A DNA stretch of 64,000 nt from CAWABB01 sp963780165. Its GTDB lineage: Bacteria; Bacteroidota; Ignavibacteria; UBA10030; UBA6906. The position numbers were made by a program, and so were the translations under genes. The notes beneath the pieces were generated by a model that made no database searches, was not told the origin of the DNA, and saw only the letters and a program-made list of their open reading frames with translations. Shown piece after piece: positions 49,368 to 57,656 of this stretch. The stretch covers positions 1,116,001-1,180,000 of the forward strand of contig CAWABB010000001.1 in the NCBI GenBank assembly GCA_963780165.1, in the 5' to 3' direction. Position 1 is the stretch's first letter, and the number at the start of each line of letters is the position of its first letter.

Positions 49368-50372
49368 ATGCCGCTCATCCGGGCCATCAAGACTCCACTA
49401 ACGCCGGGGACGGTCGTCACCGTCCTGGCCTCGCTCTTCGTTGTGCTGCTGATTGTCGCCTCCATCGGACTCGCTGTCGGAAGCGTCGGCGTGCCGTTCG
49501 GCAGGCTGCTGGGCGTTCTTGCCGGAGGCGGGTCCGACGTGGATCGCACGATTCTGATGGACCTGCGCCTGCCCAGGGTCTTGATGGCCATGCTGGTCGG
49601 AGCCGGTCTCTCCGTCGCCGGCTCGGTCTTCCAGGCGCTGCTCCGGAACCCGCTGGCCGAGCCGTACATCCTGGGGATCTCCAGCGGCGGCACGGTGGGC
49701 GCGGTGATCGCGATCGGCCTCGGCCTGAGCGCGCTGCTGGTCCCGGCGTTCTCCTTTGCGGGATCGATCCTGGTGATGGCCATCGTCTATGCGGCGGCCC
49801 ACCGGCGCGGGCAGCTGGACACGTATGCCCTGCTCCTGTCGGGGGTGATGACGGGCGCGTTCTTCAACGCCTTGATCCTGCTGGTGATCGCCGTCTTCAA
49901 CCAGGAGTTGCGGAACGCGTTCCTCTGGCTCATGGGCAATCTCTCCGGCGCCAGGCCCGCCACGCTGGCGGTCGTCGCGCCGCCGGCGCTGCTCGCCATG
50001 GGCGGGTTGATCTGGCTGTCCCGCATGTTCAATCTCATCAGCACCGGTGACGAGAGCGCAATGCAGCTGGGGGTCAACGTTCCCGCCGTGAAGCGGACGG
50101 CCTATCTCCTTGCATCGCTGCTTACGGGTGTCGTGGTATCGGTCAGCGGTGTCGTCGGATTTGTCGGGTTGATTATCCCCCATATCTGCAGGATCCTGTT
50201 CGGCCCCGATCACCGGTTGTTGCTGCCCGCCTCGGCCCTGCTCGGCGGCAGCTTCATGGTGCTCGCCGACGTGGTGTCACGCGTGATCCTCGCACCAACC
50301 GAGATTCCCGTGGGCGCCGTGACTGCGGCCCTTGGCGCCCCGGTCTTCATCTACCTCCTCCGGAAGTCCTGA
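49368..50372 (+). CDS. FecCD/BtuC-family ABC transporter permease
   Basis: 334 residues, about nine or ten membrane helices. Family marks: LRLPRVLMAMLVGAGLSVAGSVFQALLRNPLAEPYILGISSGGTVGA, GDESAMQLGVNVPAVKRTAYLLASLLTGVVVSVSGVVGFVGLIIPHICRILFGPDHR. These proteins import iron-siderophores, heme or vitamin B12 across the inner membrane. It starts 4 bp after obgE. The ATPase follows, but with its own promoter. No periplasmic binding protein gene lies nearby. Confidence 0.95.
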   Translation: MPLIRAIKTPLTPGTVVTVLASLFVVLLIVASIGLAVGSVGVPFGRLLGVLAGGGSDVDRTILMDLRLPRVLMAMLVGAGLSVAGSVFQALLRNPLAEPYILGISSGGTVGAVIAIGLGLSALLVPAFSFAGSILVMAIVYAAAHRRGQLDTYALLLSGVMTGAFFNALILLVIAVFNQELRNAFLWLMGNLSGARPATLAVVAPPALLAMGGLIWLSRMFNLISTGDESAMQLGVNVPAVKRTAYLLASLLTGVVVSVSGVVGFVGLIIPHICRILFGPDHRLLLPASALLGGSFMVLADVVSRVILAPTEIPVGAVTAALGAPVFIYLLRKS

Positions 50373-50373
50373 T

Positions 50374-50402
50374 TTGCCTTCGGGGCTCGAATTTGGTAGA
50401 TT
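50374..50402 (+). promoter_or_regulatory. Promoter before the ABC ATPase gene
   Basis: TTGCCT (50374-50379), 17-base spacer, TAGATT (50397-50402), directly after the permease stop. Confidence 0.6.
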
Positions 50403-50429
50403 TCATGCCGTACTCCGCTCTTGAAACTC

Positions 50430-51248
50430 ATGCATGCACTCGCCGTCGACGGTGTCTCCTTTTCGTATGATGGGCACACGCCGATCCTTCGTAATGTCTC
50501 GCTGACCGCTGGTCGCGGCGAGCTCGTCAGCATTGTCGGGCCCAATGGATCCGGCAAGACGACCCTTCTGCGCGTCATCGACCGCATTCTTCTCCCATCG
50601 TCCGGCACCGTCAGCATCGGCGACGTTCCGCTCGCGCGCCTGTCGCGCGTCGAGATCGCGCGGCGCATGGCCTTCGTCTCCCAGAACGGCAGCATTCAGT
50701 TCCCGTTTTCGGTGCGGGAGATCGTGCTGATGGGGCGCGCGCCGCACGGGCGCGGCAACGCGTTCGAGAGCGCGGCCGACCGCGGGATCGCCGAGGAGAT
50801 GATGCAGCTGACCGACGTCGCGCACCTGGCGGACAAGCCGGTGACCGCGTTGTCGGGCGGCGAGCGTCAGCGCGTCTTCATCGCGCGGGCGCTGGCGCAG
50901 CAGCCCGAGATCCTGCTCCTGGACGAGCCCAACGCCCATCTCGACATCGCCCATCAGATCGACACGTTCAACATCATCAGGCGTCTGAAGGCGCGAACCG
51001 GGTTGACCGTCCTGTCGGTCTCCCACGATCTGAACCTGGCATCGGCGTTCAGCGACAGGATCGCGATGCTCACCTGCGGATCGGTCGTCGCGTCGGGGAC
51101 ACCCGCCGATGTCCTCACGGCCGAGCGCATCCGGGAGGTCTTCCGGACAGACGTCGTGGTGGACAGACATCCCGACGGCCTCTCGCCGCGCGTGACGCTC
51201 CGGCCCGAGTCGGTCGTCGACAATCCAGAGAACGGACGGGCATCGTGA
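50430..51248 (+). CDS. FecE/BtuD/HmuV-type ABC transporter ATPase
   Basis: 272 residues from ATG 50430 (a TTG at 50421 is in frame). Walker A GPNGSGKTT, Q-loop FVSQNG, signature LSGGERQRV, Walker B ILLLDEPNAHLD, switch His in VSHDLN. It powers the adjacent permease for iron chelates or cobalamin. The C-terminal 40 residues (DVVVDRHPDGLSPRVTLRPES) fit this subfamily. It overlaps nusB by GTGA. Confidence 0.95.
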   Translation: MHALAVDGVSFSYDGHTPILRNVSLTAGRGELVSIVGPNGSGKTTLLRVIDRILLPSSGTVSIGDVPLARLSRVEIARRMAFVSQNGSIQFPFSVREIVLMGRAPHGRGNAFESAADRGIAEEMMQLTDVAHLADKPVTALSGGERQRVFIARALAQQPEILLLDEPNAHLDIAHQIDTFNIIRRLKARTGLTVLSVSHDLNLASAFSDRIAMLTCGSVVASGTPADVLTAERIREVFRTDVVVDRHPDGLSPRVTLRPESVVDNPENGRAS

Positions 51249-51751
51249 GGCGCCGGATCGTCAGGGAGAAGGTCGTGCAGGCGCTGTACGCGCACGAGCT
51301 CTCGGGCGACTCCGTCGACCACGTGGTGAAAACCATCCTCGAGCCCCTGCAGGCGAACAAGGGGTCGTATCATTTCGCCCGGCATCTCGTCAAGAAGACC
51401 ATCGAGCAATCGGACGATCTGGACTGCATCATCCGCGCGAAGGTCACCAACTGGGATTTCAAGCGGATCGCCGTGCTCGACCGTCTCATCCTGCGCATGG
51501 GGATCTGCGAGCTTCTCTTCTTCCGCGACATCCCCCCCAAGGTCTCGATGAACGAGGCCATTGAGCTCGCCAAGCTGTTCAGCACCGAACGCAGCGGCCA
51601 GTTCATCAACGGCGTGCTGGATTCCGTCATGAACGACGTGAAAGAGAAAGGCCCCGACATCGTCCTCAGCGGCGCTGTCGCCAAGGCCGGCCGCGGCCTG
51701 TTCGAAGGTTCCCCCTCCAAGCCCGAGGAAACGCCGTCAGACCCCTCCTGA
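51245..51751 (+). CDS. nusB: Transcription antitermination factor NusB
   Basis: 168 residues. All-helical RNA-binding protein that with NusE/S10 binds boxA of rRNA leaders; two such sites are in this window (22418, 24420). Conserved blocks: RREIVREKVVQALYAHEL-like start and DRLILRMGICELLFFRDIPPKVSMNEAIELAKLFSTERSGQFINGVLD. GTG 51245 overlaps the ATPase stop (GTGA). The last 30 residues are an unstructured Pro/Ser tail. Confidence 0.95.
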   Translation: MRRRIVREKVVQALYAHELSGDSVDHVVKTILEPLQANKGSYHFARHLVKKTIEQSDDLDCIIRAKVTNWDFKRIAVLDRLILRMGICELLFFRDIPPKVSMNEAIELAKLFSTERSGQFINGVLDSVMNDVKEKGPDIVLSGAVAKAGRGLFEGSPSKPEETPSDPS

Positions 51752-51769
51752 CGCAGGCTCCCGGCCCGG

Positions 51770-51798
51770 TTTACTTTCCCGACTTCATTTCATAGATT
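51770..51798 (+). promoter_or_regulatory. Promoter of lpxH, possibly giving a near-leaderless mRNA
   Basis: TTTACT (51770-51775), 17-base spacer, TAGATT (51793-51798). The ATG of lpxH starts only 7 bp after the -10 box, so transcription would begin at or next to the start codon. Confidence 0.6.
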
Positions 51799-51804
51799 TT
51801 AAGG

Positions 51805-52548
51805 ATGGAGACATACTTTCTATCCGACGTCCATCTTGGGCTCGGCACCCGGGACCAGGAACGCGCCAAAGAGGACCGGCTCCTTGCGTTCCTCGACGCC
51901 TCGCGCCCGACCGCGGAAGGGCTCGTTATCCTGGGTGATCTCTTCGACCTCTGGTTCGAATATCGCACCGTCATCCCCAAAGGCTTCCACCGCACGCTCA
52001 CGGCGCTGCAGCGCTATACCGACGAAGGCATTCCCGTGAAGTTCCTCACCGGGAACCACGATTTCTGGATGGGCGATTTCTTCGAGACGGAGCTCGGTGT
52101 CAGCGTGCTCAGGCATCCCACCGAAATCCCGGTGCAAGGGAAGCGCGTGTATCTCCATCACGGCGACGGTCTCGGCGCCAACGACCCCGGCTACCGGTTC
52201 ATCAAGCCGATCCTCCGCAGCCGCCTGAGCATCACGCTCTACCGATGGCTGCACCCCGACATCGGGGTGAGCATCGCCCGCGGCTCGTCCCGGTCAAGCC
52301 GGGCGTACACGTCCGCGAAGGACTTCGGCGAAGACGAGGGGATGATCGCCCACGCGACCGGCAAGATTCGCGAGGGCGTGGACGTCGTCGTCATGGGACA
52401 CCGCCATGTCCCAACGCTGCAGCCCATCGGCAACGGCGTGTACGTCAATCTTGGGGACTGGATCACCCACAATTCGTACGGTGTCATGGCCGGGGGGACG
52501 ATGCAGCTCCGCACCTGGAACGGACAGCAGGGAGCTACCAATGGCTAA
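51805..52548 (+). CDS. lpxH: UDP-2,3-diacylglucosamine diphosphatase
   Basis: Fourth lipid A step, a Mn-dependent calcineurin-fold phosphoesterase at the inner membrane surface, 247 residues. Metal motifs in order: SDVHLG (DxH), GDLFDLWF (GDxxD), TGNHDFW (GNHD), HHGDGLG and GHRHVP (GHxH). Longer relatives in the Bacteroidota share HPDIG and the SSRSSRAYTSAKDFGE insertion. It pairs functionally with lpxA, lpxC and lpxD in the minus-strand operon. Its end overlaps the next start by 8 bp. Confidence 0.93.
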   Translation: METYFLSDVHLGLGTRDQERAKEDRLLAFLDASRPTAEGLVILGDLFDLWFEYRTVIPKGFHRTLTALQRYTDEGIPVKFLTGNHDFWMGDFFETELGVSVLRHPTEIPVQGKRVYLHHGDGLGANDPGYRFIKPILRSRLSITLYRWLHPDIGVSIARGSSRSSRAYTSAKDFGEDEGMIAHATGKIREGVDVVVMGHRHVPTLQPIGNGVYVNLGDWITHNSYGVMAGGTMQLRTWNGQQGATNG

Positions 52549-54856
52549 GTCACGGAAACCGCCGTCCGACGATCTGGATCGGTATTTCAGCGACCCCGAG
52601 TACCGGCGGCGGAAGAAGCATCCAGCGCAAAAACGGAAGTTCACGTTCACGAAGAACGCCTGGATGTACGCGGTCTCGGCGGTGGTGCTGATCGGCCTTC
52701 TGGCCGGCTTCGTCTCCTACCTCTTCTCCGGCCTCCCCTCGCTCGAACGCATCGAAAATCCGAAGCCCGAGCTGGCGACCAAAGTGTATTCCGTCGACGG
52801 CGAAGTCCTGGACCAGTACTTCATCAAGAACAGGTCGCAGGTGCAGCTGTCCGAGATCAGCCCCAACGCCATCACGGCGCTCATTGCGACGGAGGACAAG
52901 GACTTCTACAGCCACTGGGGCGTGGACGCGGTCCGCTTCATCAAGGCGATGGTCAAGAACGTGATCACCCTCTCCTTCACACGCGGCGAGGGCGCCAGCA
53001 CCATCACGATGCAGCTGTCGCGCAACCTCTACCTCGGCCACAACGACCGCCACGTCTTCGACACAGTGACCCGCAAGATCCGGGAGTTCATCACCGCGAT
53101 CCAGCTGGAGCGCAACTTCACGAAGGAAGAGATTCTCACGTTCTACCTGAACGTTGTGTACTTCGGCAGGGGATCGTACGGCATCGCCTCCGCGTCCCAG
53201 GTCTATTTCGGGAAGGGCCCGGGCGACCTCAGGGTTCCCGAGGCGGCCATGTTGATCGCGATGCTCAAGGGCCCCGCCCTCTACGACCCCACCAATCACC
53301 CCGACCGCGCGCTCGGCCGGCGGAACCTGGTCATCTCGCAGATGGAGAAGTACGGTCTCATTGCGCCCGAGGAAGCTCAGCAGGCCAAGCAGGAACCTAT
53401 CCAGCTCAGGACAGAGGATGAGAACGGACCCGCGGGGATCGCGCCGCACTTCGTCGAGTACGTGCGGCAACAGCTGATGGAGAAGGCGGAGAAATACGGG
53501 TTTGACATCTACCGGGACGGCATTTCCGTGTACACGTCCCTGGACAGCCGCATGCAGGCGCACGCAAACCGGGCGGTGGCGGAGCACCTCGCGCAATATC
53601 AGAAGCTGTTCGACGGTATGTGGGACTGGCAGCGGGAGCGCGAGGCCCTGACGGAAGTCGTGAAGCAGTCGATCCTCACATCGCAGAATTATCGCCGGGC
53701 CCCCACGGCCGCGGCGCGCGACAGCGTCTTCAACTCCCTCCGCTCCAACAAGGCCTGGGTGGATTCCATGGCGGGGATCGCGGCGCGCATCGAGGTCGGG
53801 TTTGTCGCGGTCGACCCGAAGACCGGTGGCATTGTGGCGTTGGTGGGGGGATCACATTTCCGGGAGTTCAAGTACGGACTGAACCACGTCACCCAGATCC
53901 GACGGCAGGCCGGCTCGGCCTTCAAGCCGTTCGTCTTCACCGTGGCGATCGACAACGGCTACGCGCCGACGTTTGAATTGCTCAACCAGCCGGTCATCAT
54001 TCCGCTGGCGGACGGGACGCGCTGGGCTCCGCAGAATTCCGACGGGAGCGTCGGCGGCAAGACCACGTTGCGTGAAGCCGTCCGCATGTCCATCAACCTT
54101 GTCGCCGTGCGCGCGATTCTCGAGATCGCCCCGGTGAACCAGGTGATCGAGTACGCGAAGCGGATGGGCATCAGCTCTCCGCTCCCGCCCTTTGAGTCGC
54201 TCGCGCTTGGAACAGGTGACGTCTCACCCCTCGAGATGGCCTCCGCGTTCGGCGTCTATGCCAACCATGGCGTGTACGTCGAGCCGCTCTCCATTCTCCG
54301 CATCGAGGACAAGGACGGGAACCTGATCGAGGAGAATTACCCGCTGCAACGGGAGGTGTTGAGCGAGCAGACGGCGTTCATCATGACGTCGATGCTGGAA
54401 GGCGTGGTGAACTCCGGCACCGGCGGCCACGTGCGCGACTTCTTCGGACTGCCCGCGGCAGGCAAGACGGGGACGACGACGGATTTTGCCGACGCCTGGT
54501 TTGTCGGCTACACGCCGCAACTCTCGGCGGCGGTATGGGTGGGATTCGACAACAAGGTCGTGCACTTCACAACCTGGGACGGCCAGGGAGGCCGCGCGGC
54601 CGCTCCTATCTTTGGACGGTTCATGAAGTACGTGTACGACGATCCGTCAATCGGCATGACGATGGAAAATTTCCAGATGCCCCCGTCGGTCAGCAGGGAC
54701 ACGATCTGCGTCGACACGAAGCAGCTCGCGACGGAGTTCTGCCCGAACAAGACGATCGAGTACTTCACGGAAAAAACAAGGCCGTCGCAGTGCACGAAGC
54801 ACACGACGGCCAAATGGAAAGACGGAGAGGAAGGGATGGGGACAATCAGCTTCTGA
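52541..54856 (+). CDS. Class A penicillin-binding protein (PBP1A-type)
   Basis: 771 residues from ATG 52541. A cytoplasmic basic tail, one membrane helix (YAVSAVVLIGLLAGFVSYLF, about residues 45-64), then a GT51 glycosyltransferase with the catalytic Glu in ATEDKDFYSHWGVD and EGASTITMQLSRNLYL. The transpeptidase carries AGSAFKPFVFT (SxxK), SINLVA (SxN) and KTGTTTDF (KTG). It makes and cross-links peptidoglycan in the periplasm. The end has clustered Cys (DTICVDTKQLATEFCPNKT ... SQCTKHT), a common tail of Bacteroidota PBP1A. Confidence 0.96.
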   Translation: MAKSRKPPSDDLDRYFSDPEYRRRKKHPAQKRKFTFTKNAWMYAVSAVVLIGLLAGFVSYLFSGLPSLERIENPKPELATKVYSVDGEVLDQYFIKNRSQVQLSEISPNAITALIATEDKDFYSHWGVDAVRFIKAMVKNVITLSFTRGEGASTITMQLSRNLYLGHNDRHVFDTVTRKIREFITAIQLERNFTKEEILTFYLNVVYFGRGSYGIASASQVYFGKGPGDLRVPEAAMLIAMLKGPALYDPTNHPDRALGRRNLVISQMEKYGLIAPEEAQQAKQEPIQLRTEDENGPAGIAPHFVEYVRQQLMEKAEKYGFDIYRDGISVYTSLDSRMQAHANRAVAEHLAQYQKLFDGMWDWQREREALTEVVKQSILTSQNYRRAPTAAARDSVFNSLRSNKAWVDSMAGIAARIEVGFVAVDPKTGGIVALVGGSHFREFKYGLNHVTQIRRQAGSAFKPFVFTVAIDNGYAPTFELLNQPVIIPLADGTRWAPQNSDGSVGGKTTLREAVRMSINLVAVRAILEIAPVNQVIEYAKRMGISSPLPPFESLALGTGDVSPLEMASAFGVYANHGVYVEPLSILRIEDKDGNLIEENYPLQREVLSEQTAFIMTSMLEGVVNSGTGGHVRDFFGLPAAGKTGTTTDFADAWFVGYTPQLSAAVWVGFDNKVVHFTTWDGQGGRAAAPIFGRFMKYVYDDPSIGMTMENFQMPPSVSRDTICVDTKQLATEFCPNKTIEYFTEKTRPSQCTKHTTAKWKDGEEGMGTISF

Positions 54857-54868
54857 CGTCCCGCCCGC

Positions 54869-55009
54869 TTAGTCGGCCCGCAACTCGTTCTCGAAGATAT
54901 TGTCCGGATCGCTTGTCGCTGGGACCTGCTTCTGCTCCTCGCGCCGCGCGAGAAGAAGAATCGGGACCGTTGCGACCGCGACCAGCGCAACCACTTTCCA
55001 GAATTTCAT
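54869..55009 (-). CDS. Small single-pass membrane protein, 46 residues
   Basis: ATG 55009 has GGGAGCG 6 bases upstream; the longer frame to 55093 is unlikely. One hydrophobic helix (WKVVALVAVATVPILLLA) starts near the N-terminus, followed by RREEQKQVPATSDPDNIFENELRAD, a short polar tail. It points at the end of the PBP gene (convergent, 12 bp gap). No family recognised. Confidence 0.55.
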   Translation of the reverse strand: MKFWKVVALVAVATVPILLLARREEQKQVPATSDPDNIFENELRAD

Positions 55010-55206
55010 GTTCGCTCCCCCAATGAGTGGACATCTCCCCTGCCTGGTTCCAGTATACCTCCGCGCCCGGCGAACCGCTGTGACAGCAGACACATCTGGT
55101 TGGATCGAACTGTGAGGCCTGGTCGCATCGTGCGCCGGCAGGAGAAAAGCTCTATTTATCTATACGTATCTATTGCGTCGCAGACAAGAGAAAACAGTGA
55201 GAATTA

Positions 55207-56247
55207 ATGAAATTTCATCGTTTCCATCCTGACAACGACTCGTTCCTCAAGACGCTGCGAAGGCAACCCGCTCCCCGGATCCCGGTCGCCGAACTGGGCG
55301 TACACCCGACGATCAAGGCAGCAGTGCTCGGACACGCCGTGAGCACGCTGGAGGATGAAGTCGAGTTCTCCCTCCAGGCAGGATACGACTACGTGAAGAT
55401 TCAACCGGCGGTCGACTTCGACCCGGGCGGCGCCAATCGCGGCGCGGGCATCTCGTACAACCCCGACGGGTCAGTCTTCAGGCGGTGGGCTTCCGAAGGA
55501 ACCGGCGTCATTACAACGATGAAGGAGCTCGAGCGGTTCCGTTTCCCGCAGACCGAAGAGATCGACTACTCGCGAATGGACCAGGTCCGGCGGCTCGTGC
55601 CGGACGGGATGGGCGTCGTCGGGCAGTACGGCGATATCTTCACGATGACCTGGGAGATGATGGGCTTCGAAGCCTTCTCGGTGGCCGTTCACGAGCAGCC
55701 GGAGCTCGTGGACGCGCTGAACCACCGTCTCGGCGATCTTGTCGTGGGGATGTTCGAGGTGTTCGCCGCTTCGGACGCCGTGGATGCCCTCTGGTACAGC
55801 GACGACATCGCCTACACGGAAGGGCTCATGGTCTCTCCCGCCCTCCTCGACAGGTACTTCTTCCCCTGGCTTCGGGCGATCGGCACGCTGGCGCGCTCGT
55901 CAGGGAAGCCGCTCATCTACCACTCCGACGGAGTGCTCTACCGGGTCATGGACCGGATCGCTGACTGCGGGGTCGACGCTCTTCATCCGATAGAGCCGAA
56001 GGCGATGGACCTGGCGGAGGTGAAGGCGCGCTACGGGCACGCATTCTGCCTGATCGGGGGAGTCGACGTGGATTTGCTGGCCAGGGGGACGCCGGAAGCC
56101 GTGCGGGAGGTCGTACGAAAGAACATCGAGGCGGCGGGCACCGGAGGCGGATACTGCGTGGGTTCGGGAAATTCCATCCCGGAGTACGTGAAGTTGGAGA
56201 ACTACCTGGCGATGCTCTCGGCGGCGTTCGAATTCGGAGGCGCGTAG
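55207..56247 (+). CDS. Uroporphyrinogen-decarboxylase-like protein (HemE/MtaA superfamily)
   Basis: 346 residues, TIM-barrel of the URO-D family, soluble. Blocks: YDYVKIQPAVDF, GVITTMKELERFRFPQ, EMMGFEAFSVAVHEQPELVDAL, LWYSDDIAYTEGLMVSPALLDRYFFPWLRAI, LIYHSDGVLYRVMDRIADCGVDALHPIEPKAMDLAEVKARYG and GTGGGYCVGSGNSIPEYV. The N-terminal substrate motif of true HemE (RPPxWxMRQAG) is missing, so it is more likely one of the paralogues used in methyl transfer or unknown chemistry. ATG 55207 has a weak upstream site. No methyltransferase corrinoid gene is adjacent. Confidence 0.85.
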   Translation: MKFHRFHPDNDSFLKTLRRQPAPRIPVAELGVHPTIKAAVLGHAVSTLEDEVEFSLQAGYDYVKIQPAVDFDPGGANRGAGISYNPDGSVFRRWASEGTGVITTMKELERFRFPQTEEIDYSRMDQVRRLVPDGMGVVGQYGDIFTMTWEMMGFEAFSVAVHEQPELVDALNHRLGDLVVGMFEVFAASDAVDALWYSDDIAYTEGLMVSPALLDRYFFPWLRAIGTLARSSGKPLIYHSDGVLYRVMDRIADCGVDALHPIEPKAMDLAEVKARYGHAFCLIGGVDVDLLARGTPEAVREVVRKNIEAAGTGGGYCVGSGNSIPEYVKLENYLAMLSAAFEFGGA

Positions 56248-56280
56248 AACGACCACCGTCCCTCAATCAAGCCATCGGCC

Positions 56281-57651
56281 CTAGAAATCGTACCGCAACA
56301 CGCCGGAGATCCGGTTCGCGGTACCGAACGCCCCGTCCTTGTTCTCCCTCCGTCCCCAGGAGTACTCGCCGCCAATACGCAAACCCGGAGCAGGATCCCA
56401 GAACAGGTTAGCAGAGATGTACATGCTCTGCTTGAAGGCGTCGTCCGGCCGGTCTTCGATGTTCCCCAGCGAGATCCACCCGATCGTGACGTAGCTCAAT
56501 AGCGATGAGGTCCACTCCCTCGCATAGGAGACATACGTCCCGAGACTGGACGTCAAATCGAACGATTGCGTTGCGGGATTGTAGACGAGGTCCAGGTCTT
56601 CTCCCGAGAGCGCGGTGATGAACCGCGAAATCCCCTTCCCGGCAACCAGCTGATACAGGATCCGGTGGGGCCGCTCGCCTCCCAGGAATAACCTCCCGCT
56701 CACCAGGAACCCGAGACCGGCAAGAGCGTCCAGCTCCCCCGTCGGGTTTCTGATAGTGATGCTCCTGAGAATACCCGCCAGCTGGAGGTGTCCCCACGTC
56801 CCGCTCTGCCGGATTTTGCCGATCACATCAGGGAAGCTCTGAAATCCCGGGTCCAGGCCGAGGGAATCAGGGATCGAAACCTCCACACTCGGTGACTCGA
56901 TCGCCGCAGCCCACGTGAGCGAAGAATCGATCTGGCTGCCATAGCGAATCTGAACAGTCCTGGTCGACACGGAACTGTTCGGCCCGTCCAGATCGACCGT
57001 CAACGGAATAGAATTTGGGTCTCCAAAGGTTGACCAGGTCTGTCCGAACAGAAATCCCCTGAATGTCCCATACGCGTGCCTGAGCCGAAGCGTCCCGGAA
57101 GGACCAAGAAAATCGGTTTCGACCTTGACGAAGATGTCGCCGAGGCCGGTCCGGCGGGTGACCTCGACCCCGAGACGGGTTTCCTGGGCGTTCATCTCAA
57201 AGCGCCGTTCATCGACGTTCGCCTCCCCGACCGGGATGGCGTACGTATTGAAGCTGGACGTGGTCTGCAGCCCGTTGAAGTCGAACAATGCGGTCAGACG
57301 TATCGACCCGAGGAGCCTGAGCTCCGCCGATCCGTCGCTCGTCCGGATAAGGAACCCGCGATCGAGGGGGGCATCCTGAGGGTGCGCCTCTCTCGCGCGG
57401 GCGGTGTCCACGGCGGCCGTGGCCGAATCCTGGCTGACGGCAATCAACGGCACAACAGTCGTGTCAACCACCGTGATCGTGCTGTCTTTCACCGTCACAG
57501 CGCCGTCCTTCACCGTCACAGTGGTATCCGCCTGGCCGGACGCCCGGGAGAAGCCTGTCACGCAGAGCAATGCCGCTAACGCCAGCATGACGAACCCGTG
57601 CGAACTACTATGATATCGGTGTGGTCGAGACATGAATCGCTGCGGGGACAT
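56281..57651 (-). CDS. Porin-like outer-membrane protein (DcaP-like)
   Basis: 456 residues from ATG 57651, 5 bp after the previous stop. Signal peptide GFVMLALAALLCVTGFSRASGQ, then a short Thr/Val-rich section with the repeat VTVKDGAVTVKDSTITVVDT, and a long beta-barrel: RGFLIRTSDGSAELRLLGSIRLTALFDFNG, LRLRHAYGTFRGFLFGQTWSTFGD, GGEYSWGRRENKDGAFGTANRISGVLRYDF with a terminal Phe. The FGQTWSTF block is typical of DcaP-type porins. ATG 57633 is an alternative start. It likely lets a solute for the neighbouring amidohydrolase in, by position only. Confidence 0.85.
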   Translation of the reverse strand: MSPQRFMSRPHRYHSSSHGFVMLALAALLCVTGFSRASGQADTTVTVKDGAVTVKDSTITVVDTTVVPLIAVSQDSATAAVDTARAREAHPQDAPLDRGFLIRTSDGSAELRLLGSIRLTALFDFNGLQTTSSFNTYAIPVGEANVDERRFEMNAQETRLGVEVTRRTGLGDIFVKVETDFLGPSGTLRLRHAYGTFRGFLFGQTWSTFGDPNSIPLTVDLDGPNSSVSTRTVQIRYGSQIDSSLTWAAAIESPSVEVSIPDSLGLDPGFQSFPDVIGKIRQSGTWGHLQLAGILRSITIRNPTGELDALAGLGFLVSGRLFLGGERPHRILYQLVAGKGISRFITALSGEDLDLVYNPATQSFDLTSSLGTYVSYAREWTSSLLSYVTIGWISLGNIEDRPDDAFKQSMYISANLFWDPAPGLRIGGEYSWGRRENKDGAFGTANRISGVLRYDF

Positions 57652-57656
57652 CACCC

